DNA of 64,000 nucleotides, taken from assembly GCA_013288005.1 (NCBI GenBank), contig JABDCS010000003.1:16666-80665 (forward strand), in the 5' to 3' direction. The position numbers and the translations under genes were made by a program. The stretch's first letter is position 1. Each line of letters starts with the position of its first letter. This DNA is from Chlamydiota bacterium. Lineage in GTDB: Bacteria > Chlamydiota > Chlamydiia > Chlamydiales > Rhabdochlamydiaceae. The notes under the pieces are model-generated. The model saw only the letters and a program-made list of their open reading frames with translations, made no database searches and was not told the origin of the DNA. This document shows positions 16,814-26,126 of this stretch, piece after piece.

Positions 16814-16998
16814 CTATTATCGATCAAATCAAAGAGACTATTCCTGAAATCGTTCCCTGAGACAAAAAAAAAGAAGAACATCTTACCCTTCTCCAAATAT
16901 CTCATTATTAGCTGCTTATATTAAAAAAATCGATGCCTGAAATTCGGCGGCAGATTTGTAGGGGTTTTTCTACAATAAGGGTAAAAAGAGAGGTTTAG

Positions 16999-18051
16999 AT
17001 GTTACCAGAGAAAAAAAGAAAAGAGTTTTTCCAGGCTTTATTAGAAAAGAATAAAGCTTACGAAGGGGTATTTTTTGTTGGTGTAAAGACTACGGGAATC
17101 TTTTGCCGGCCTACCTGTACAGCAAGAAAACCCAAAATAGAAAATTGCGAGTTTTTTACAAACGCTCAAGAAGCCCTTTTAGCCTCCTTTCGTCCTTGCA
17201 AACGATGCCATCCGCTATCCCATCCCAGTTTAGTCTCCCCTCTTGTGCAAAAGTTAGTTGATGCAGTGGAAAAAAATCCCGAAAAACACTGGAAAGAGAG
17301 CGATTTTCGGAAGATTTCCGTCGATGAATCCACGGCTAGACGGCAATTTAAAAAACGCTTTGGCATGACCTTTGTAGCATATGCCCGAGCCAGGCGTATG
17401 GGACTTGCGATGAAACAAATCCGAGAGGGAGAACCTGTCATTGATGCTCAATTAGCAAGCGGCTATGAATCGAGTAGTGGTTTCCGGGATGCCTTTTCCC
17501 GAATTATGGGAACACCTCCTTCCAAAAGTGAAAATCAAGGGGTTTTACAAGCCTGTTGGATCGATACTCCGTTAGGTCCCATGCTCATCATTGCCGACGA
17601 AAAGGGTCTATATTTGCTTGAGTTCGTCGACAGGCGGGGTTTAGAGAGAGAAATCGAACGTTTAAGAAAAAAAACCAAGCTTCCCATACTTCCAGGAAAA
17701 CCTGCTCCGTCCCAGCAGATTGAAGCAGAACTTCAACAGTATTTCTCGGGTAAAATCGTAACATTTAAAACGCCTTTGCATCTTTTGGGCTCCCCTTTTC
17801 AAAAACGTGTTTGGGAAGAGTTACAAAAAATCCCTAAAGGAGAAACAAGATCCTATTCTGCAATAGCCAAGACAATGGGAAAACCTTCTGCCTTTCGGGC
17901 TGTTGCAAGGGCCAATGGGAGTAATCAATTGGCCATTATTATTCCTTGCCATCGTGTTATCAATAGCAATGGCGATCTTGCTGGATATGCAGGTGGTATT
18001 CATCGAAAGGAATGGCTTTTAGACCATGAAAAAAAATCGACGAAAACCTAG
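16999..18051 (+). CDS. ada: Ada: DNA methylphosphotriester/O6-methylguanine repair and activator protein
   Basis: 350 residues with the full Ada layout. The N-terminal zinc domain has four Cys (C36, C40, C67, C70 in GIFCRPTC and CKRC) that accept methyl from phosphotriesters. An AraC-type helix-turn-helix follows (about 80-175: STARRQFKKRFGMTF, GYESSSGFRDAF). The C-terminal methyltransferase domain has the active-site PCHRV (C317). It repairs alkylated DNA and, once methylated, activates genes. It stands in its own transcription unit; GAGAGG precedes the ATG. Confidence 0.95.
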   Translation: MLPEKKRKEFFQALLEKNKAYEGVFFVGVKTTGIFCRPTCTARKPKIENCEFFTNAQEALLASFRPCKRCHPLSHPSLVSPLVQKLVDAVEKNPEKHWKESDFRKISVDESTARRQFKKRFGMTFVAYARARRMGLAMKQIREGEPVIDAQLASGYESSSGFRDAFSRIMGTPPSKSENQGVLQACWIDTPLGPMLIIADEKGLYLLEFVDRRGLEREIERLRKKTKLPILPGKPAPSQQIEAELQQYFSGKIVTFKTPLHLLGSPFQKRVWEELQKIPKGETRSYSAIAKTMGKPSAFRAVARANGSNQLAIIIPCHRVINSNGDLAGYAGGIHRKEWLLDHEKKSTKT

Positions 18052-18135
18052 TTTAGAGCAGGTTCTATGTCAACTTGCTGTATGCTTTAATTTTGCAAAA
18101 CATCTTCTGTAAGAAAATTGGAAAAGGAATAGAAA

Positions 18136-19143
18136 ATGATATCTAAACTTCTATCGACTCTCATGTTGGGTCAATTGTTAGTTTTTTCTTCTGTAGAACC
18201 CTGTACCCGCATCTTTTGGAATGACAATGATCAGGCCAGGCTTGTTGCGCGAACAATGGACTTGTTTATTTCGGATGAGCCTCAGATGTGGGTCCATCCA
18301 CGAGGACTTCATCACGAGAGTCTCATCGATGAAAATGGTTTGAAATGGGATTCTTTTTACGGAAATGTCGTCATCTCTGCTTTTCATCATAAAGACGTCA
18401 TCACCGATGGAATGAACGAACAAGGTTTTGCAGCGCATGTATTAGCTCTTCGAGCTACCCAATATGAAAAACGTGATGACCGCCCAGGAATTCACTATGG
18501 AGAATGGGTCCAGTATTTGCTGGATACTTGTCAAACAGTTGAAGAAGCAGTAGCAGCCCACCAACGCTTTCAAGTCCTTCCCACTGCTATCAATAACTTT
18601 GTATGGCCTCTCCATCTTATGTTAGAGGATGCTACAGGTGATTCAGCTATTATTGAATTTGTTGAAGGGAAAATGCAGGTTTACCACGATCGGCATTACC
18701 GCATTGGAACAAATGACCCAGTCTATGATCAACAATTAAAAAATTGGTCTCATTTTGAAGAGGGTACCCCCCTACCATCTGGCGCAGATGCTGTGAGCCG
18801 CTTTATAAGAGCTTCTTCCTATTTAAACCATTTGCCGAAACCAGAAAATTCCGATGCTGCGATTACTTCTCTCAAAAATGCAATCACGCAAGTTTTTCAA
18901 AACAACCAGATTCCAGTTAATTTCATGGGCAAAATACATAGAGTCACGACTTTTTGGACAGTGATCCAAGATTTAACCCACAGAAAATACTATTTTTTCC
19001 CCACGAATCAAAAAGAAGGACTTCTTATTGATTTTGCAAAAATGGATTTTGAAGGTCCTGCGAGTGAGGTAATGAACTTATTAAATCCATCGATATCCGA
19101 GAAGGATCAAAATCTGTGTGCTCCCTGTCTAAAAAATAGATAG
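18136..19143 (+). CDS. Exported choloylglycine-hydrolase-like amidase (Ntn hydrolase)
   Basis: 335 residues. A signal peptide (residues 1-22) ends right before C23 (EPCTRIFWN), the N-terminal nucleophile after processing. Further family segments are ARTMDLF, GMNEQGFAAHVLAL, and the late INFMGKIHRVTTFWTVIQDL with the conserved Asn/Arg region. The family hydrolyses linear amides: bile salts, penicillin V or N-acyl homoserine lactones. Export suggests action in the periplasm or on host amides. Confidence 0.88.
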   Translation: MISKLLSTLMLGQLLVFSSVEPCTRIFWNDNDQARLVARTMDLFISDEPQMWVHPRGLHHESLIDENGLKWDSFYGNVVISAFHHKDVITDGMNEQGFAAHVLALRATQYEKRDDRPGIHYGEWVQYLLDTCQTVEEAVAAHQRFQVLPTAINNFVWPLHLMLEDATGDSAIIEFVEGKMQVYHDRHYRIGTNDPVYDQQLKNWSHFEEGTPLPSGADAVSRFIRASSYLNHLPKPENSDAAITSLKNAITQVFQNNQIPVNFMGKIHRVTTFWTVIQDLTHRKYYFFPTNQKEGLLIDFAKMDFEGPASEVMNLLNPSISEKDQNLCAPCLKNR

Positions 19144-19178
19144 AAGTAAATTTCGTCTTTTTTGTTCCCACAAAATGC

Positions 19179-19206
19179 CTTCCCCTTCACACAGGGGAAG
19201 CTTTTT
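19179..19206 (+). terminator. Rho-independent terminator after the amidase gene
   Basis: CTTCCCC (19179-19185) pairs with GGGGAAG (19194-19200) and is followed by CTTTTT. The remaining 19207-19467 up to the next gene is AT-rich, and I see nothing else firm in it. Confidence 0.75.
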
Positions 19207-19467
19207 CAGGTTTCCCGATCATTTAAAAATAAAAATATTTTTTTTAAATACTTAGCTTGCTTAGAGTGTGCTATAGCCAACATTTTGGATTTTTTTTTAG
19301 TAAGTTTTGATGCAAAACGAGAATGGCATCAGTTTCTGCTAGAAATTTTTAATTAGGAAAAGACTTTTTTTCTCAGAGTCTTGAAAAATTAGGCGATACT
19401 TTAGTTCATGTCAGGTATTAATTCCGTTTCAATTTCACCCCTTTAAATATCGATAGAGGAGTACAAA

Positions 19468-20496
19468 ATGACCATAAAATTCATTTATTCAATGGGTATA
19501 GGATTACTATCACTATTTTGTTGTACAAGCTATTTGCAGGCTAATTCCCCTGCACCCCCGCTTGAACCTTTATCACCACTACAGCCTATGGGTGATCTGC
19601 GCCCGCATCATCGCCCTGGCCTTCCATTGAAAACGCTTGCTAGCGATTTAGGCCCTCTTGCTAATCTTGTAGGCACCTGGGTCGGGAATGGTTTTACTTT
19701 AATTTCACTTCCCGACTTTTCTTCTGTACCTCCCAGTACGGGGCCTGCACCTTTTCGCTTAAAACTGAACAGGACAATTGAGATCCTCGAGTTAAATACC
19801 ATTGGTGCGGATATTCCGAATCGGGGGGTTATTTCAGCTTTAGGAAGTACAACAGGCCAACCCGACATCAAACTCTTTGGGCTTACCTATCTACAAAGAA
19901 TCAGTGACTTTTTATCAAGAGAACCCCTTCACATTGAACCTGGTATCTGGATTAAAATCCCGCCAACTACTGTTTTTCCAGCGAATCCTAATCTAACAGT
20001 CGTTCGTATGGGAACAGTTCCTCATGGAGATTCATTTCTTGCCCAAAGTAGCGAACTTTTTGCCATTGATTCAGCACCCGATATGGATGTTTTAAGTTCT
20101 ACCCCTATAAGCGTAAATGGCACTCCTTTTCCACCTGGTTTTTTAGATCCCTTTCTGAACCCACCTCTTCCTCCAGGCATTAAGCCCACGTATGTAGAGA
20201 ATCCCAATCTATTATTGCAGGATGATATTGCAGGACAGACAATCATCAATACCATCGTAATGAGAATATCGAGCAATAATCCCAATGCCATGCCGCCTGT
20301 GGGTGGAATACTCAATATTCCTTTTGTGTCATTGAATGCTAACGCGACCCAAATAGATGCAGTTTTTATGATCGAAACTGTTCAATCCTCAGATGGAACA
20401 ACTTTCCTACAACTGCAATATTATCAGACCGTCATGCTCAATTTCTTAGGAATTATGTGGCCTCATATCTCCGTTGCGACACTGATTAAACAATAA
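19468..20496 (+). CDS. Exported beta-barrel-like protein, possible heme-binding (nitrobindin-like) fold
   Basis: 342 residues with a signal peptide (about 1-25, cleavage near LQA-NS) and a proline-rich start of the mature part. The segment LVGTWVGNGF resembles the first strand of nitrobindin/lipocalin-like barrels, and the C-terminal MWPHISVATLIKQ resembles an end I associate with uncharacterised bacterial heme-binding-like proteins. The middle has several proline-rich turns (PPGFLDPFLNPPLPPG). The function is not established; the heme idea is weak inference. Confidence 0.45.
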   Translation: MTIKFIYSMGIGLLSLFCCTSYLQANSPAPPLEPLSPLQPMGDLRPHHRPGLPLKTLASDLGPLANLVGTWVGNGFTLISLPDFSSVPPSTGPAPFRLKLNRTIEILELNTIGADIPNRGVISALGSTTGQPDIKLFGLTYLQRISDFLSREPLHIEPGIWIKIPPTTVFPANPNLTVVRMGTVPHGDSFLAQSSELFAIDSAPDMDVLSSTPISVNGTPFPPGFLDPFLNPPLPPGIKPTYVENPNLLLQDDIAGQTIINTIVMRISSNNPNAMPPVGGILNIPFVSLNANATQIDAVFMIETVQSSDGTTFLQLQYYQTVMLNFLGIMWPHISVATLIKQ

Positions 20497-20506
20497 AAGA
20501 TCTTCA

Positions 20507-20548
20507 AGGCCTAGTTTTAGTACAGAAAACCCCATTAAAACTAGGCCT
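20507..20548. terminator. Strong 13-bp hairpin after the exported barrel-like gene
   Basis: AGGCCTAGTTTTA (20507-20519) and TAAAACTAGGCCT (20536-20548) form a perfect stem starting 10 bases after the stop codon. There is no T-run after it, so it may stabilise the 3' end rather than be a classical terminator. Confidence 0.5.
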
Positions 20549-20672
20549 GATTGTGGATGTTGATTCCAAAATTAAATTTATTATTTTACGCCAAAGATAA
20601 TAAATACATGTTTATTAAAAATAACAAATGATATATAACTTATTTATTTCTTATTATTAATGGCAATAAAAC

Positions 20673-21914
20673 ATGTCCCTTCACTCTCTATCAAGCAGTT
20701 ACTCTTCTTCGGCTCCCGTACACAATCTAAGCGAAAGCCAAGTTCCCACTCCTTCAAAAAGAAAAAACGAAAGAGCTATGGTTTCGAGTAAACGTACATC
20801 AATAAGCCCATTTTCTAGGGAGATTGCTAGAGCTTCTTTAACAAGCGAAGTGAATGAATTCGAACTGTTTGTAAGATTTTCACTAAAATTGTTATTTCCT
20901 TCAAAATCATTAAGTACATGCTCGAGGCCCCACAACTTCGTACATTTGGCTTTACATCATTTAGAAATACTCAATCAACACTCCTCCGAACTTCGAGATA
21001 AAAGTGACATAGCCTCATGTAAAGGTGGAATTTGGTATTGGGACGATTATTTTTCGGCATTAGCCAAATCTAGAAGTGTGGGAAAAGCACGATTAAATGC
21101 ATTGGTTGAATCTTGCGGCTTCTACAATGGATATGCCCCCTCTACTTGCTTTCGCCCAGTAAAAGACTTACGGTTTCCAACCGAACTCGCACCTTATACA
21201 TTTCAAATTAAGCGAGATGTTTTACCTTCGAAAGCTTTAGATGCTTTGATTAAAGGGCCTTCTATCCTTGATTGTGGCAGTTTTTTACAATTGTCTGTTT
21301 TTCTAGCCTTAAAAGACTTACTAGGAGAGGAACGCTTTAATGTTCTTTTTGCTCCGGATTCTGATCCTCCTTTGAGAATCGACCCGGAATGGTCCAATAT
21401 GATCGGCTGTTTATTTTTTATTATTCCAATAATGAGATCATCTGAAGTTCAAAAAGGCGATATATGCACCTTTACAAATATTCCCTTGTACGTTCAGAAA
21501 CATCCTACAGGCATTGCCCAAGCCTATAATGTTTGCTGCAATCAAGATAGAGGCATCAGAACTTTTTCTGGGTTTGGTATTCCTTCAGGAAGTACTCAAG
21601 ATGAAATAGAGCAGATCTTATTCAATAGTTTTAACAGTGATCCTGTCACCCCTGAAGACTTTGGAACCGAGTCGGGGATATTAGAAAAACTAAAATTGGA
21701 AATGCCTTCACCCGATTTAAAAAATCAAAAAATCGATTGGGATACTTTTAATACAACTCCAGTAAGTTTTGGGGATACACGAGCCGAAGGCAAATTACTC
21801 TTACGCGTTATTCGGCCACATCAAGAGAGAATTGCAGAATTGATCGCTACTCCAAAGGATAAGATTCGTGAAGTATCTTTAAACTTATTCGGCACTTATC
21901 ATCTATGCAGCTAG
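20673..21914 (+). CDS. Putative secreted effector with papain/NlpC-like Cys-GD-His pattern
   Basis: 413 residues with no clear homologue that I recognise. The N-terminus is Ser-rich (SLSSSYSSSAP) and basic, with no signal peptide, as in many chlamydial type III effectors. In the middle, ILDCGSFLQLSVFLAL (C201 at a helix start), QKGDICTF (G262-D263) and QKHPTGIAQAYNV (H277) follow the order Cys, GD turn, His seen in NlpC/P60 and related papain-fold hydrolases. That assignment is inference. No good Shine-Dalgarno is visible before the ATG, so the start is tentative. Confidence 0.55.
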   Translation: MSLHSLSSSYSSSAPVHNLSESQVPTPSKRKNERAMVSSKRTSISPFSREIARASLTSEVNEFELFVRFSLKLLFPSKSLSTCSRPHNFVHLALHHLEILNQHSSELRDKSDIASCKGGIWYWDDYFSALAKSRSVGKARLNALVESCGFYNGYAPSTCFRPVKDLRFPTELAPYTFQIKRDVLPSKALDALIKGPSILDCGSFLQLSVFLALKDLLGEERFNVLFAPDSDPPLRIDPEWSNMIGCLFFIIPIMRSSEVQKGDICTFTNIPLYVQKHPTGIAQAYNVCCNQDRGIRTFSGFGIPSGSTQDEIEQILFNSFNSDPVTPEDFGTESGILEKLKLEMPSPDLKNQKIDWDTFNTTPVSFGDTRAEGKLLLRVIRPHQERIAELIATPKDKIREVSLNLFGTYHLCS

Positions 21915-21950
21915 GACACCCTAGCTTCCGAAAAAAACGCGCATCGGGAA

Positions 21951-22796
21951 TTAGGGACAGAAAGTGTTTGTGAAAAAGGAGAAAGGTAGGTGGTAGCCGA
22001 TTTGGATGGAATTTTGGGACTCTGGATAAGAACGTGCATAAACACGATGCGCATATTCTATCCAAAAATAACCCCAAATGTTCGTAACATAGCGATAGGA
22101 AAAACCTAGATCAGCTGAGGAGTGATCATATTTTCCCCAGCCATCAAACCGATTAATATCGACATCGCGGCGTCTTCCAAAACCCCAATACCCATCGGCA
22201 AAAAGCTCAATTTGGTGATGATTCTCCCGATTCATCTCAAAGGCCAGACGTCCTCTTGTCCAGGGCGAACCTCTACTTCCTTGTCCTAGTGCCGCCATGC
22301 CGTACCAGCGCATATACCAAAATGCTCCCTGACTCCACTCTTTTCCAAAAGCTGTATGGGCTTCAAAATTCCACGGCGCGGCATAAGGAGAGCTTATATC
22401 GTGCACACTTTGAGAAGAGACCTGTCTAATACTCAATCCTGTTGTTACGCTGAGAGGATCGCCCATTATATCATTCATCCATCGTGTGCGGACTTGTATC
22501 CCTACACTTCGTCGTCCAAATTTTTGTCTGGGAGTTTTTGCTAGCTCTGCCTCAATTGCTGCTTCCCATCCATCGAATGGGCATAAACCCAGGTCTAAAG
22601 AAAACAGATAATTATTCGAGGGTATGCTTGGCTGTTGAATAGCTCCTTGAACATGACGAAATCGGTAATAGCTAAAAGAAGAATCCAGAAAAAATTCGAG
22701 AAAATCACCTAGCCACGGTTTTTCTTCAAAGGCTAAAAGTGGATTCCAGGGTCCAAGAAAGGCAAGGCATCCCGCGAATTTGAAAAAACGGCGCAT
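21951..22796 (-). CDS. Probable outer-membrane beta-barrel protein
   Basis: 281 residues with a signal peptide (RRFFKFAGCLAFLGPWNPLLA) followed by alternating, aromatic-rich strands (GAFWYMRWYGMAALG, QIELFADGYWGFGRR, YFWIEYAHRVYAR, SIQIGYHLPFSFF). This suits a small outer-membrane barrel. I recognise no family. It begins 9 bases after the trxB stop codon, so the two are probably translated from one message. Confidence 0.55.
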   Translation of the reverse strand: MRRFFKFAGCLAFLGPWNPLLAFEEKPWLGDFLEFFLDSSFSYYRFRHVQGAIQQPSIPSNNYLFSLDLGLCPFDGWEAAIEAELAKTPRQKFGRRSVGIQVRTRWMNDIMGDPLSVTTGLSIRQVSSQSVHDISSPYAAPWNFEAHTAFGKEWSQGAFWYMRWYGMAALGQGSRGSPWTRGRLAFEMNRENHHQIELFADGYWGFGRRRDVDINRFDGWGKYDHSSADLGFSYRYVTNIWGYFWIEYAHRVYARSYPESQNSIQIGYHLPFSFFTNTFCP

Positions 22797-22805
22797 TTTC
22801 TTATC

Positions 22806-23756
22806 TCAGGAAGGGTGATGTTCGGATAACCAGCGCTCGGCATCTAGAGCGGCCATACATCCAGAGCCTGCGGCTGTTATTGCTTGTCTGTAAACATGAT
22901 CCTGAACATCGCCGGCAGCAAATACACCCGGAACTGACGTATAGGATGTCCCTGGTTTAACGAGGATATAACCTGTCGGATCCAATTCAATTTGATTCTT
23001 TAAAAAAGCGGTATTCGGGGTGTGACCAATAGCAAAAAACACACCTCCTGCCTCATGCTGGACAATTGCGTTAGAGTTGATATCGCGTAAAACTACAGTT
23101 CTAACAACATCATCCCCTTCTACTTTTTCCAAAACGTGATTCCAAATGATAGAAATTTTAGGATGGTTCATAGCCCGTTCGGCCATAATTTTTGACGCAC
23201 GCAGTGCATCGCGGCGATGAACGAGATACACATGGCTACCGAACTTAGTTAAGAATGTGGCCTCTTCAACAGCCGTATCGCCTCCACCAAAGACATAGAG
23301 AGGGCGATTACGAAAAATAGGAGCTGCTCCATCGCAAACTGCGCAAGCTGTCACACCCTTTTGCCAAAACTCATTATCTCTTGTACCGGGAGCATCCAGG
23401 CGATTAGCGGTCGCTCCCGTGGCAATGATCAAAGCATCAGCTTGGGCAGATGTTTTATTGCCTTTAACCGTAAAGGGATGACTTTTAAGATCAACCTCGA
23501 CGACGTCTTCGGTAAGGATTGTGGTATCAAAACGTGCGGCTTGCTTACGAAAGAGTTCCATCAGCTCGGGACCTGTCACTCCTTCTGGGAAACCGGGATA
23601 ATTTTCTACCTCTGTGGTCGTCATAAGCTGCCCGCCCGCTGTACCCGAGTAAAATCCTTCATAGAGTATGGGTTGAAGATTGGCTCTTGCGGCGTAGATG
23701 GCAGCGCAATAACCTGCTGGACCCGACCCTACGATAATTAGCTTTCGTTTCTCCAT
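22806..23756 (-). CDS. trxB: Thioredoxin reductase
   Basis: About 316 residues from [20 protein letters not shown]; a 29-residue upstream extension of the frame has no family support. It has the FAD motif GSGPAG, the NADPH motif [10 protein letters not shown], the redox-active pair in [11 protein letters not shown], and [10 protein letters not shown] near the end. It reduces thioredoxin with NADPH in the cytoplasm. The start ATG at 23756 has only a weak GGAA before it. Confidence 0.93.
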   Translation of the reverse strand: MEKRKLIIVGSGPAGYCAAIYAARANLQPILYEGFYSGTAGGQLMTTTEVENYPGFPEGVTGPELMELFRKQAARFDTTILTEDVVEVDLKSHPFTVKGNKTSAQADALIIATGATANRLDAPGTRDNEFWQKGVTACAVCDGAAPIFRNRPLYVFGGGDTAVEEATFLTKFGSHVYLVHRRDALRASKIMAERAMNHPKISIIWNHVLEKVEGDDVVRTVVLRDINSNAIVQHEAGGVFFAIGHTPNTAFLKNQIELDPTGYILVKPGTSYTSVPGVFAAGDVQDHVYRQAITAAGSGCMAALDAERWLSEHHPS

Positions 23757-23886
23757 AAAATTCCGCGTGTTTAAAACTGTACTAAAAACTAGGGTTTTAT
23801 CGATTTTCAGAGCTCTAGTTGTACTACGAAGCCAACTTTTCAACCAAGTTTTTTAAAGACTACTAATGGAATTAGTTCGAGTCGAA

Positions 23887-23939
23887 TTTTGGATTATGAG
23901 ACTTTCCTCTTTAGCATAAAAAAGCTCTATAATCCAAAA
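23887..23939. repeat. 11-bp inverted repeat in the trxB-pot divergent region
   Basis: TTTTGGATTAT (23887-23897) and ATAATCCAAAA (23929-23939), perfect, with 31 bases between. It lies in the 421-base space between two divergent genes, where no transcript should end. Confidence 0.55.
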
Positions 23940-23952
23940 AAAACGAAGAAAA

Positions 23953-23982
23953 TCCAGGTGTTAATTGACGCTTAAACCTGGA
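23953..23982. repeat. Second hairpin in the trxB-pot divergent region
   Basis: TCCAGGT (23953-23959) pairs with ACCTGGA (23976-23982), and TTAA pairs inside with TTAA, leaving a 7-base loop and one bulge. On the minus strand it is followed by a T-rich run, so it could end a leftward transcript such as a small RNA. Outside the two hairpins I see nothing firm in 23757-24177. Confidence 0.5.
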
Positions 23983-24177
23983 GATTGAAGGCTTATGCAT
24001 TGGCGGTAGTTTTTTTCTTGCACTCGAGTCGAAAAAACCCTATGCAAGTAAACTTCTAGCGAGTTAACATTTTGCCCGATTTCAAGATGTTGTTTTTCTA
24101 TAGAGAATTCTTTTTGAAAATGAGTAAATAACGACATAAAAAAGAAAATTTTTAGTCCTAATAGGCTCGCGGAGGAA

Positions 24178-25269
24178 ATGAGAAGCATACAGTTAAAAAA
24201 ATTAAAGAAAACCTTACAGGGCGAAGTTATCGTTGATACAATCGACCTTAAGATACCTTCTGGCAAATTCTTTGCCCTCCTTGGACCTAGCGGCTGCGGA
24301 AAAACAACTCTTCTCAGACTAATTGCCGGATTAGAACAAGCAGATAGTGGGCAAATTTTTCTGGGCGACCGGGATATCACTGGCATACCCATTCATGAAA
24401 GACCTATCAACATGGTTTTTCAAAATTATGCACTTTTTCCCCACCTGACGGTTTTTGAAAATGTGGCCTATAGCCTTAAGTTAAAAAAAATGCCGCCCGC
24501 TACAATCAAAAGCGTCGTTCAAAAAATTCTTGAAGCCTTTAATCTTGAAAATCACCTCTATAAATTACCCCATCAACTCTCAGGTGGACAACAACAGAGA
24601 GTGGCTCTTGCCAGAGCTATTGTGGATGAACCGGAGGTTCTCTTACTCGACGAGCCTCTAGCAGCACTCGACTTTAAATTACGCGAAAGGATGTTAATCG
24701 AGCTGATAGAGCTCCAAGATAAACTCAAGACGACCTTTATTTACGTGACCCATGATCAATTTGAAGCACTGACCGTAGCGGATCAAATGGCGATCATGAA
24801 TCTTGATGGCCAAATCGAGCAAATAGGCACGCCCAAAGAGATTTATGAATTTCCTACTTCTTCTTTCGTGGCTAAATTTGTAGGGACAACTAATATTTTA
24901 AGTGGTTCCCTCACCAATCTTGAAACCGATCCCTACATCGATATACCCCAGTTGGGGCGTTTCAAAGTGCACATCCCTCAAAGAAAAGATTGGATGAAAG
25001 AAGGGTGCCCTGTGATTATGAGCATCCGACCTGAAAAGATTTTTATCAGCAAAAAAGAAGTGCAGAACTTTTCTAATGTTCTTAAAGGCACGGTGCATTC
25101 AATTGTCTATCATGGACGATCAACGCAATACAATGTGATGTTGCCTAATAAAACTCGTTTGCAAGTTTTCGAGCAAAACGAAGAGCACTTCACCCAAGAA
25201 GTGATCGATTACGACAATGAGGTGTATCTTTATTGGCAAAAAGAGAATGCGGTGCTGTTAGAGAAATGA
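24178..25269 (+). CDS. potA: Polyamine ABC transporter ATPase PotA
   Basis: 363 residues: Walker A GPSGCGKTT, Q-loop NMVFQNYALFPHLT, signature LSGGQQQRVALARA, Walker B VLLLDEPLAALD, H-loop TFIYVTHDQFEAL, and a C-terminal TOBE-like domain with SIRPEKIF. It energises uptake of spermidine/putrescine through PotB and PotC. GGAGG lies just before the ATG. It is the first gene of potABCD. Confidence 0.92.
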   Translation: MRSIQLKKLKKTLQGEVIVDTIDLKIPSGKFFALLGPSGCGKTTLLRLIAGLEQADSGQIFLGDRDITGIPIHERPINMVFQNYALFPHLTVFENVAYSLKLKKMPPATIKSVVQKILEAFNLENHLYKLPHQLSGGQQQRVALARAIVDEPEVLLLDEPLAALDFKLRERMLIELIELQDKLKTTFIYVTHDQFEALTVADQMAIMNLDGQIEQIGTPKEIYEFPTSSFVAKFVGTTNILSGSLTNLETDPYIDIPQLGRFKVHIPQRKDWMKEGCPVIMSIRPEKIFISKKEVQNFSNVLKGTVHSIVYHGRSTQYNVMLPNKTRLQVFEQNEEHFTQEVIDYDNEVYLYWQKENAVLLEK

Positions 25270-26126
25270 AAAAAATTTTCCTCTTTCGTGACTACCCTTT
25301 TGCTATAGGGATACCGGCCATCATTTTCCAGATGTTATTCTTCTATTTACCCCTTGCGATTCTCGTGGTTGGTAGTTTTATCGCATTTGGAGAAGAGGGC
25401 CGACTTCAGGGCTTTACTTTGGAAAAGTTACTCTTTTTCATGCGCGCTCCCTATTTCAAAGTCATTGGTTATTCACTTTTATTAGCCTCTGGCAATGCTC
25501 TCCTCTGCTTTTTGATCGCTTATCCTCTCGCCTACTACTTAGCCTTTCGCGGCAAAAGAATTAAAAATATTCTTCTTTTTCTTCTGATTGTCCCTTTCTG
25601 GACAAACTTTCTTTTACACGTTTATGCATGGTTTTTTGTTTTGGAACGACAAGGCTTTCTGAACATTTTTTTGCAAAAACTAGGCCTCATTCACGAACCT
25701 ATCGCTTTCCTTAACTCCCTCTTCTCCGTCATGGTGATGATGGTCTATTATTATTTGCCTTTCATGGTCCTTCCTATCTATTCCTCTTTAGAGAAATTTG
25801 ATACCAGGCTAATCGAAGCCTCTTATGATTTAGGGGCGAGCTGGAGGCAGACGATGAAAAAAGTTCTTCTTCCTCTATCATCGCGTAGTATTAAAACAGG
25901 CTTCTTTCTCGTCTACATCCCTTCCTTTGGTGAATTTGCGATTCCTGAGCTCATGGGGGGTGATCGCCAAATGTTTGTAGGATCTGTTGTAGCTCATTAC
26001 ATTTTGGGCGATACAACAGGCTCATTAGGGGCTGCATTTACACTCATTAGCTGTTGCGCTCTCATAATAAGCGCTACTATATGGTTCAAACTCATCGATT
26101 ATTTACTTAAAAGGTGCGTGAAATGA
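25266..26126 (+). CDS. potB: Polyamine ABC transporter permease PotB
   Basis: About 286 residues from the ATG at 25266, which overlaps the potA stop codon as ATGA; this coupling decides the start over an in-frame ATG 11 codons earlier. There are about six membrane segments, and the permease loop reads EASYDLGASWRQTMKKVLLPL, the EAA motif that docks on PotA. Inner membrane. Confidence 0.9.
   Translation: MKKIFLFRDYPFAIGIPAIIFQMLFFYLPLAILVVGSFIAFGEEGRLQGFTLEKLLFFMRAPYFKVIGYSLLLASGNALLCFLIAYPLAYYLAFRGKRIKNILLFLLIVPFWTNFLLHVYAWFFVLERQGFLNIFLQKLGLIHEPIAFLNSLFSVMVMMVYYYLPFMVLPIYSSLEKFDTRLIEASYDLGASWRQTMKKVLLPLSSRSIKTGFFLVYIPSFGEFAIPELMGGDRQMFVGSVVAHYILGDTTGSLGAAFTLISCCALIISATIWFKLIDYLLKRCVK

Noticed and set aside
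19162..19356. 64-residue open frame after the amidase gene
   Set aside because: It runs through the terminator hairpin at 19179-19206 and shows no coding features.
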